Assembly: GCF_014863605.1 (NCBI RefSeq)
Contig: NZ_CP062252.1
Location: 6,239,501-6,303,500, forward strand
Source: Pseudomonas allokribbensis
GTDB taxonomy: Bacteria; Pseudomonadota; Gammaproteobacteria; Pseudomonadales; Pseudomonadaceae
Length of the DNA: 64,000 nucleotides
Reading direction: 5' to 3'
Shown here: positions 56,829-64,000 of the stretch, piece by piece
Position numbering within the stretch: the stretch's first letter is position 1
Layout of the letters: the number at the start of each line of letters is the position of its first letter
Made by a program: the position numbers and the translations under genes
Notes under the pieces: model-generated
Seen by the model: the letters and a program-made list of their open reading frames with translations, nothing else
Database searches by the model: none
What the model was told of the DNA's origin: nothing

Positions 56829-57766
56829 TCGTGACCTGCCTCGCCGTAGACAGCCTTGAGAATGTCGGCGGCACCCTGGCGGAGTAAATCTTCAGCGACT
56901 TGCACGCCCAGCGTTTCAGCGGCAGCGCGCGGCGCACGGGCTTCGGCGCTGAGCAGCTTGCCGCCGCTCGGCTCGCCGACCAGACCACGCAGCCACAACT
57001 GCTCGCCTTCAAGCACGGCGTAGCAGGCGATCGGCACCTGGCAGCCGCCATTCAAGTGTTTGTTGAGTGCACGTTCGGCGCTCACACGGTCAGCCGTATC
57101 GGCGTGATGCAAAGGCGCGAGCAAGGCATGGATTTCGGTATCGGCACTGCGGCATTCGATACCGACGGCGCCCTGGCCACCGGCCGGCAGGCTGTCATCG
57201 ACGCTGATCGCCGAGGTGATGCGATCTTCGAAACCGAGACGGATCAGACCGGCCGCCGCGAGAATGATCGCGTCGTACTCGCCGGCATCGAGTTTGGCCA
57301 GACGGGTATTGACGTTACCGCGCAGGAAACGGATTTCCAGGTCGGGACGGCGGGTCAGCAACTGCGCCTGGCGACGCAGACTGGAGGTGCCCACGATGCT
57401 GCCGGCAGGCAATGCATCGAGGCTGGAATAGTTATTGGAGACAAAGGCGTCACGCGGGTCTTCGCGCTCGCAGATGCAGAACAGTCCGAGGCCTTCGGGG
57501 AAGTCCATCGGCACGTCTTTCATCGAATGGACGGCGATGTCGGCTTCGTTTTCCAGCAGCGCGGTTTCCAGTTCCTTGACGAACAGACCCTTGCCGCCGA
57601 TTTTCGACAGGGGGGAATCGAGCAGCTTGTCGCCGCGACTGACCATGGGCACCAGTGTCACCAGCAGTCCCGGGTGGGCTGCTTCCAGACGGGCTTTGAC
57701 GTATTCGGCCTGCCAGAGGGCCAGTGCACTTTTGCGGGTGGCGATGCGGATTTCGCGAGAGGACAT
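56825..57766 (-). CDS. hemC: Porphobilinogen deaminase (hydroxymethylbilane synthase)
   Basis: Polymerises four porphobilinogens into hydroxymethylbilane; 313 residues. Landmarks: [20 protein letters not shown] at the N terminus, [20 protein letters not shown] with the catalytic aspartate near residue 82, and the dipyrromethane cofactor cysteine in [13 protein letters not shown] at about residue 242. First gene of hemC-hemD-hemX-hemY; a TATTAT element 30 bases before its start codon may be the -10 box. Confidence 0.98.
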   Translation of the reverse strand: MSSREIRIATRKSALALWQAEYVKARLEAAHPGLLVTLVPMVSRGDKLLDSPLSKIGGKGLFVKELETALLENEADIAVHSMKDVPMDFPEGLGLFCICEREDPRDAFVSNNYSSLDALPAGSIVGTSSLRRQAQLLTRRPDLEIRFLRGNVNTRLAKLDAGEYDAIILAAAGLIRLGFEDRITSAISVDDSLPAGGQGAVGIECRSADTEIHALLAPLHHADTADRVSAERALNKHLNGGCQVPIACYAVLEGEQLWLRGLVGEPSGGKLLSAEARAPRAAAETLGVQVAEDLLRQGAADILKAVYGEAGHE

Positions 57767-57904
57767 GGATCAATCCGTACTGAATAGATACGGCGGATAA
57801 TAACAGCTCAGCCAAATCCACTTTGACTTGAATCAGAAACGGCGTGGCCTCCCTGGCCGGCAATGCCTGGTGAAGAGAATGGAAAGCCGCCCGACGCCTG
57901 CGGA

Positions 57905-58651
57905 CTAAAGCCCTTGCATCATTTTGCGTACGCCCGCCACATGTCGGCGACTGACGATCAGCGCGTCACCGTTCAGTCCCTTGAGGAACAACTGGAAATG
58001 GCCCAGCGGAGTGCGTTGCAGTCGCTCGATGCGGTCGCGGGCGACCAGCGCATTGCGGTGGATCCGCACGAAGCGCTCGCCGAATTCGTCTTCCAGGGCC
58101 TTGAGGGGCTCGTCCAGCAGGACTTCACCGGTTTCATGGCGCAAGGTCACGTATTTGTGGTCGGCAATGAAGTACACCACCTGATCCAGCGGGATCAGCT
58201 CGATGCCTTTTCGGGTTCGGGCGCTGATGTGGCTGCGCGGGCCGGTGCCGCTTTCGGCGGCGGGACGCGTCAGGGCTGAAAGCTGAGCCCGATTCGGACG
58301 TTCGGCCCTTTTCAGGGCTTCCTGCAGATGTTCGGTTCGCACGGGTTTCACCACATGGCCCACGGCACTGGCCTGCAGGGCCTCCAAGGCAAATTCATCG
58401 ATACCGGAGCAAAACACCACGGCGGGCGGGGTTTCGCGTTCGCACAGGCGGGCAGCCACTTGCAGGCCATCAAGGCCTGGCATGCGGATATCGAGCAGCA
58501 CGATATCCGGCTTGTGGCTGTCGATCAGTGCCAACGCCTCTTCGCCATTGGTGGCGCTGGGCTCCAGGACTGTGTAGCCCTCGAGCTCGCTCACCATTCG
58601 GGCGAGGCGCTCGCGGGCCAGTGGTTCGTCATCAACGATCAGGACATTCAT
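57905..58651 (-). CDS. algR: LytTR-type response regulator AlgR
   Basis: Response regulator of 248 residues: receiver domain with VDDEP, the phosphorylation site D54 (IVLLDIRMPG) and the conserved lysine (HVVKPVRTEHL), then a C-terminal LytTR DNA-binding domain (SHISARTRKGIELIPLDQVV). The start at 58651 (MNVLIVDDEPLARERL) is the known AlgR start; the frame upstream is longer only by chance. In P. aeruginosa AlgR controls alginate, twitching and virulence genes and is paired with the kinase AlgZ encoded next to it. No algZ-like gene is present in the space upstream here. Confidence 0.97.
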   Translation of the reverse strand: MNVLIVDDEPLARERLARMVSELEGYTVLEPSATNGEEALALIDSHKPDIVLLDIRMPGLDGLQVAARLCERETPPAVVFCSGIDEFALEALQASAVGHVVKPVRTEHLQEALKRAERPNRAQLSALTRPAAESGTGPRSHISARTRKGIELIPLDQVVYFIADHKYVTLRHETGEVLLDEPLKALEDEFGERFVRIHRNALVARDRIERLQRTPLGHFQLFLKGLNGDALIVSRRHVAGVRKMMQGL

Positions 58652-59122
58652 ATTGCGCTGGATTCCTGCGTGAGTCTCGCACAAGGATAGCGTAGACAAG
58701 TGGAGTGACGTCCGTCACCGCGATCCACGCTAAGACTAGCGCGAGCGCCAAAAAGTGCCGTACGTCGGCCGGCAATATTTGCCGACACCCGGGACGCACC
58801 ACTCAAAGCTCGCTGCTGTCTGCGTTTTACGCAGGGTATGCCGATGGTCAATACACCCACCCCTCTCTTCTTATAGTCGGCGGCCAGACCTTTGCGCGAT
58901 CCACAGTTGCGCCGACCCTTAGTCCTACTGTAGACGCTCGCCGGGCCGATATTGCTCAATCGGAAAATATCCTTGAGCAAATCCCCCGGAACCGGCGGCG
59001 ACTATGAACCTCGACATGAGAAAAAAACGTATCGACCAGTGTCAGCGACAGGATTGGCAACCCTGTTATTATCCGCGCCAGCGTTTCACGCCTTCTTTCT
59101 TCAAGCCGATACGAGCGAATTC
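58652..59122. other. Divergent intergenic region between algR and argH
   Basis: 471 bp carrying promoters for both algR and argH but no substantial gene. It holds a perfect 15-bp palindrome CGGCAATATTTGCCG (58770-58784) and, close to argH, a 40-codon upstream ORF (59004-59126, separate entry). No remnant of an AlgZ kinase was recognised. Confidence 0.6.
58770..58784. promoter_or_regulatory. 15-bp perfect palindrome in the algR-argH region
   Basis: CGGCAA-TAT-TTGCCG, symmetrical, 119 bp upstream of the algR start and about 340 bp before argH. It looks like an operator for a dimeric regulator. Which protein binds is unknown. Confidence 0.35.

Positions 59123-59126
<4 letters not shown>
59004..59126 (+). 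CDS. Arginine-rich 40-codon upstream ORF before argH (possible leader peptide)
   Basis: A short reading frame beginning [20 protein letters not shown] and ending [10 protein letters not shown], 40 residues with six arginines and three lysines. Its TGA stop overlaps the argH ATG (ATGA), so translation of the two could be coupled. The ribosome site is weak (CCGGCGGCGACT). Whether it is translated is unknown. Arginine-rich leaders are a known way for arginine levels to control biosynthesis genes, but nothing here proves that mechanism. Confidence 0.35.
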
Positions 59127-60517
<1,391 letters not shown>

Positions 60518-60522
60518 AAGCA

Positions 60523-60556
60523 TCGCGGGCAAGTCGAACTATCGACTTGCCCGCGA
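60523..60556. repeat. REP-type hairpin behind argH
   Basis: Perfect 15-bp stem TCGCGGGCAAGTCGA (60523-60537) and TCGACTTGCCCGCGA (60542-60556), 4-base loop. It lies between argH and the convergent GST gene. Confidence 0.82.
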
Positions 60557-60577
60557 ACTTGTTTCAGAACAAAACTT

Positions 60578-61237
60578 CTACTTTTTGGCCGCGATCATCG
60601 CCAAAAACGTCGGCATCGCCGCTTCCTTGTCCGCTGCGATCTTCTGCACATGCGGATTCTGTTCAAGTCGCTCCAGCAGCGCCTTGGCCTTCGGCATGTC
60701 CGCCAGCAGATCCAGACCGAACAGCTTGTGCCCCACCGCAGCCGCCAGCGGCACGCTGTAGAGGAAGTACAAATCCGCAATACTCAGGCTGTCGCCCGCC
60801 ACATACGGGGCAAACTTGCCGTGACGGCCCAGCGCCGCAAACCCCAGCAGCAATTCAGCCTTGGTCTTCTCCTTGATCGCCTCCGGCAGCGCCGCGCCGA
60901 AAAACGCTTCGCCGTAACAGGCACGGGCCGGCAACTCGATGTACAGCTCGATTTCCTTGGCCACCGCCAGCACTTGGGCGCGCGCAAACGGATCGCTCGG
61001 CAGCAGCGAGACACCCTTCTGAGTGCTTTCGAGGTATTCGAGCATCACCATCGTTTCGTTGATGTAGCCACCTTCGGCGCCCAGCACCGGCACCTTGCCG
61101 CGCGGGCTGATGGCCAGAGACTCAGGCGTAGGCGTCGGGTAGAACGTGACTTCCTCGAACGGCAGGCCTTTTTCCAGCAGCGCCAGTTTGACCATGTTGT
61201 AGTAGTTGCTGACTGAGAATCCGTAGAGCTTGAACAT
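60578..61237 (-). CDS. Glutathione S-transferase family protein
   Basis: A 219-residue glutathione S-transferase: thioredoxin-fold N-terminal domain (MFKLYGFSVSNYYNMVKLAL, then PFEEVTFYPTPTPESLAISP with RGKVPVLGAEGGYINETMVM) and a helical C-terminal domain. The S-N-Y region and the conserved cis-proline (KVPVL, position near 54) fit the family. The ATG at 61237 with GGAGG upstream is preferred over an adjacent GTG. Substrate unknown. Confidence 0.92.
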   Translation of the reverse strand: MFKLYGFSVSNYYNMVKLALLEKGLPFEEVTFYPTPTPESLAISPRGKVPVLGAEGGYINETMVMLEYLESTQKGVSLLPSDPFARAQVLAVAKEIELYIELPARACYGEAFFGAALPEAIKEKTKAELLLGFAALGRHGKFAPYVAGDSLSIADLYFLYSVPLAAAVGHKLFGLDLLADMPKAKALLERLEQNPHVQKIAADKEAAMPTFLAMIAAKK

Positions 61238-61360
61238 CACATAGCCTCCAGGCCGTGCGGGGTGGGCAGTGCCTGTTTATAGATCGCTCCGGGGAATCCT
61301 GCCAGCAGCATCACGCCGCTGAATGCGGGTAAACTGGCGCCTTTCCTTGAGGAGCCTGCC

Positions 61361-61645
61361 ATGAGCGAGCCGACAGACATCGATAACGACGAAGAAGAGT
61401 TCACCGAGAGCACTTTGATCGAAGCCATCGAAAACCAGATCGAAAGCGACAACCCGCCAGCGGCCAAGGCGACGTTCAACAAGCTGACGCTGGTCGGTTA
61501 TGAGCGCGAAGACATCCTGAATCTGATGGCCCACGTGCTGGCTTACGAGATCGACGCCATGCTCGATGACGACCGCGCGTTCAATACCGAATGGTACGAA
61601 GCGGCCCTTCGTGCACTGCCCGAGTTGCCACCGGAAAAGGCTTAA
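61361..61645 (+). CDS. Small acidic conserved protein, function unknown
   Basis: A 94-residue, strongly acidic protein (MSEPTDIDNDEEEFTESTLI at the start), with helical segments IEAIENQIESDN and ILNLMAHVLAYEIDAMLDDD. TTGAGGAGCCTGCC before the ATG is a good ribosome site. I do not recognise a named family. No metal-binding or membrane motif is seen. Confidence 0.75.
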   Translation: MSEPTDIDNDEEEFTESTLIEAIENQIESDNPPAAKATFNKLTLVGYEREDILNLMAHVLAYEIDAMLDDDRAFNTEWYEAALRALPELPPEKA

Positions 61646-61658
61646 CCGGGCAACCCGA

Positions 61659-61682
61659 TGTGGGAGCAGCTCTGCTCCCACA
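61659..61682. repeat. REP-type palindrome
   Basis: TGTGGGAGCAG (61659-61669) with CTGCTCCCACA (61672-61682), a near-perfect palindrome of the TGTGGGAGC type that is abundant in intergenic DNA of Pseudomonas. It follows the 94-residue gene after 13 bp. Confidence 0.85.
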
Positions 61683-61836
61683 CAATTTGTCACCCATCTC
61701 TGCGGCCTTCTCCCGGCCCCTGACTACACTGGAATCCACCCCCGAGACAAAAACCCCGACGCACACTGGACAGGTCGCGCCGGCAGGTTCACCTTAGGGG
61801 CGCTGTCGTCCAATTCCTAGAAAGTCTGGAGTCCTT

Positions 61837-62082
61837 ATGTCGCTTACCCCTGAGTTGGTTGCCGAACTGGAAGTCCTCGCACTCTTCAACCTGGACAGTT
61901 CCCAGGAAGGCCTGAAAATTCATCAGACCGCTGCCCCGAAGCACATTGCTGCTGCCCAACGCCTCTTTGAAAAAGAACTGACAGACCAGCCTGATGGCGG
62001 TTACCTGACCAGCCTCGGTCGCGATGCCGCACAAAACGTGCAAACCGTACTGACGATTCTGAAAGAGCAACAAACCGCCTGA
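61837..62082 (+). CDS. TIGR02647 family small protein
   Basis: An 81-residue protein of the TIGR02647 family, seen in Pseudomonas and related bacteria. MSLTPELVAELEVLALFNLD at the start, then GLKIHQTAAPKHIAAAQRLF and DGGYLTSLGRDAAQNVQTVL. A winged-helix or helical DNA-binding role has been proposed for the family; I see no direct evidence for it. It lies upstream of cyaA but has its own gap (194 bp). Confidence 0.85.
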   Translation: MSLTPELVAELEVLALFNLDSSQEGLKIHQTAAPKHIAAAQRLFEKELTDQPDGGYLTSLGRDAAQNVQTVLTILKEQQTA

Positions 62083-62276
62083 TCCTCCCGACTTTGCCCA
62101 CGGAAACCTCTGCCACGGGATTTCCGCGGGCCAGCCCGGCTGCAAGCCATCGCCACGCGGTGGAAATCTGACGTCAAAAAACAAATTCAGCTTAATGCTC
62201 GCGCTGCACAGGCGCTAAACTCCCCCGCATTCCGTGACCCTCTGCCTCCGAGCCCTGCGAGCCGGTTTGAGTCGAC

Positions 62277-64000
62277 ATGACCCGTACCCATGAAATCCGC
62301 CCCGACCTGGACGAGGGAATCGACCGCAAGGTACTCAGCCAGCTGCGCGCACGCTTTCTGAAACTCAACGAAGGCCGCCTGAGCCGGGCGCTGGAAGGCC
62401 TGTCGACGCGCCAGCAAAGCGTGCTGACCTTGCTGCCGCTGTTTTTCCACGTCAATCATCCGCTGTTGCCCGGCTATGTTTCGGGCAGCACGCCGGCCGG
62501 ACTGTCGAATTACGAGCCGGACGCCGACGCCCTCACCGAAGCCCAGCGCCTGACGCGTTCGTTTTCCTATAAGCCGCGCCACGGCAGCAATCCGCCACGG
62601 CCGATTCATGGCCTGTTCCTGATGGGCAGCCTCGGCACCCTCGCCCAGGCCGACCAGAGCGACATGGACGTGTGGGTGTGCCACGCCCCCGACCTGAGCG
62701 ACAGCGAACTCGCCGAGCTGCGTAAAAAATGCCAGTTGCTCGAGGTCTGGGCCGCGAGCCAGGGCGCAGAGGCGCATTTCTTCCTGATCGACCCGACACG
62801 CTTCGTCAAAGGCGAGCGCGATACCCAGCTCAGTTCCGAGGATTGCGGCACCACCCAGCATTATCTGCTGCTGGACGAGTTCTACCGCACCGCGATCTGG
62901 CTGGCCGGGCGTACGCCGATCTGGTGGCTGGTGCCGGTCTACGAAGAACGGGCCTACGATCAGTACACCCACACGCTGCTGTCCAAACGCTTTATCCGCA
63001 ACGATGAAACCCTCGACCTGGGGCCGCTGGCGCACATTCCCCCGGGCGAATTCGTGGGCGCCGGGCTGTGGCAGCTGTTCAAGGGCATCGAATCGCCTTA
63101 CAAGTCGGTGCTCAAGCTACTGCTGATCGAGGTCTACGCCAGCGAGCACCCGCAGGTGCAGTGCCTGAGCCTGCGCTTCAAGCAGGCGGTATTCGCCAAC
63201 CGGCTGGACCTCGACGAGCTGGATCCGTACATGGTGGTTTACCGCCGGATCGAGGAATACCTCACCGCACGCAACGAACCGGAGCGGCTTGAGCTGGTGC
63301 GTCGGGCGCTGTACCTCAAGGTCAACCGCAAGCTCACCGGCAACAGCCGCACCCAAAGCTGGCAGCGTTCGTTGCTGGAAAGGCTGGCCAGCGAATGGCA
63401 CTGGGACCAGCGTCAGCTTGCGCTGCTCGACAGTCGCAGTCAGTGGAAAGTCCGTCAGGTCAGCGCCGAGCGCCGGGCCCTGGTCAACGAGCTGAACTAC
63501 AGCTACCGCTTTCTCACCCAGTTCGCCCGCACCGAGCAGACTGTCAGCCTGATCAACAAACGTGATCTCAACGTTCTCGGCCGACGCCTGTACGCCGCGT
63601 TCGAACGCAAGGCCGACAAGGTCGAGTTCATCAACCCCGGCATCGCCCCGGATCTGGCCGAAGACACCCTGACCCTGGTGCAGTCGCCGAACAAAAAGGA
63701 ACCGGGCCAAACCCAGTGGGGCCTGTACAACGGCAGCCTGACGGCGCTGGAGTGGGAACACTTCGCACCGATCAAGCGCAGTCGCGAGTTGCTGGAACTG
63801 CTGACCTGGTGCCATCGCAACGGCGTAATCGATAGCAGCACACGACTGGCCCTGCATCCCGGCACCAGCGACCTGAGCGAGTTCGAGCTGTTCAACCTGC
63901 TCGGCAGCCTGCAACAGAGCATCGCCCTGCCCTTGCCCACCGTTGCCGAAGAACCGCTGCTGCACGCCAGCGTGCCGAGCGAAGTGCTGATACTGGTGAA
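62277..64000 (+). CDS. cyaA: Class I adenylate cyclase, partial
   Basis: Makes cyclic AMP for Crp/Vfr-type regulators. The ATG at 62277 (MTRTHEIRPDLDEGIDRKVL) opens a frame of 574 codons that runs off the right edge; full-length class I enzymes are about 850-950 residues. The catalytic region near the N terminus shows FLMGSLGTLAQADQSDMDVW (residues about 113-132), with the nucleotidyltransferase-type GS and D-x-D pattern. Placement at the end of this core block matches P. aeruginosa. Confidence 0.95.
   Translation, partial: MTRTHEIRPDLDEGIDRKVLSQLRARFLKLNEGRLSRALEGLSTRQQSVLTLLPLFFHVNHPLLPGYVSGSTPAGLSNYEPDADALTEAQRLTRSFSYKPRHGSNPPRPIHGLFLMGSLGTLAQADQSDMDVWVCHAPDLSDSELAELRKKCQLLEVWAASQGAEAHFFLIDPTRFVKGERDTQLSSEDCGTTQHYLLLDEFYRTAIWLAGRTPIWWLVPVYEERAYDQYTHTLLSKRFIRNDETLDLGPLAHIPPGEFVGAGLWQLFKGIESPYKSVLKLLLIEVYASEHPQVQCLSLRFKQAVFANRLDLDELDPYMVVYRRIEEYLTARNEPERLELVRRALYLKVNRKLTGNSRTQSWQRSLLERLASEWHWDQRQLALLDSRSQWKVRQVSAERRALVNELNYSYRFLTQFARTEQTVSLINKRDLNVLGRRLYAAFERKADKVEFINPGIAPDLAEDTLTLVQSPNKKEPGQTQWGLYNGSLTALEWEHFAPIKRSRELLELLTWCHRNGVIDSSTRLALHPGTSDLSEFELFNLLGSLQQSIALPLPTVAEEPLLHASVPSEVLILV

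Overview
The window is a GC-rich, gene-dense stretch of a Pseudomonas chromosome, most likely from the P. fluorescens group. The protein set is typical of the genus: AlgP, AlgQ, AlgR, the hemCDXY cluster, class I CyaA, TIGR02444/TIGR02449/TIGR02647 proteins, and 6S RNA behind zapA. From memory, the order gcv - iron ABC transporter - ubi/pepP - zapA/6S RNA - glpT - ubiD - rho - trxA - ppx/ppk/hemB - algP/algQ - hem - algR - argH - cyaA follows the P. aeruginosa PAO1 chromosome. The window is therefore a conserved core block with local insertions, and I see no phage, insertion sequence, CRISPR array, tRNA or rRNA. Both ends cut genes: gcvP on the left and cyaA on the right.

Layout. 0-5.3 kb: glycine cleavage genes gcvT-gcvH and gcvP, separated by a divergent ArnB-like aminotransferase. 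5.5-8.2 kb: ferric-iron-type ABC importer (binding protein plus fused double permease) without an ATPase. 8.3-13.1 kb: ubiquinone operon UPF0149-pepP-ubiH-thioesterase-ubiI. 13.25-14.7 kb: TIGR02449-zapA-6S RNA-5-formyl-THF cyclo-ligase. 14.7-20.8 kb: small and house-keeping genes including glpT. 20.8-23.3 kb: ubiD with a ferredoxin-type reductase. 23.3-27.3 kb: acyltransferase-SGNH, rho, trxA. 27.5-31.3 kb: GntR regulator divergent from a polar amino acid ABC transporter. 31.4-36.2 kb: ppx facing ppk-hemB. 36.4-41.5 kb: DedA, sterol desaturase, ElbB, YaiI and a cytochrome c-FTR1 iron permease. 41.6-46.4 kb: envelope lipoprotein cluster with two tandem COG3014 lipoproteins, YcfL, LpoB and a CsgG/LpoB-like secreted protein. 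46.4-53.5 kb: LysE, MscS, ABC-F, TIGR02444, AlgP, FKBP, AlgQ, DsbB. 53.7-58.7 kb: hemC-hemD-hemX-hemY and algR. 59-64 kb: argH, a GST, two small proteins and cyaA.

How the genes work together. Several neighbours form evident functional units: one-carbon metabolism (gcvTHP, with the cyclo-ligase further on), ubiquinone hydroxylation and decarboxylation (ubiH, ubiI, ubiD and its reductase), polyphosphate turnover (ppx/ppk) beside heme synthesis, and iron uptake (the Fbp-like transporter and FTR1).

The least explained unit is the 41.6-46.4 kb lipoprotein cluster, which I rate the most interesting. Other points for a second look are algR without the usual algZ kinase gene beside it, an arginine-rich 40-codon upstream ORF coupled to argH, the C-rich hairpin-bearing rho leader with a weak ribosome site, a possible flavin-reductase partner for the UbiD pathway, and the low-complexity KPAA repeat of AlgP. 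Palindromic intergenic repeats of the REP type occur at five or more gene ends.
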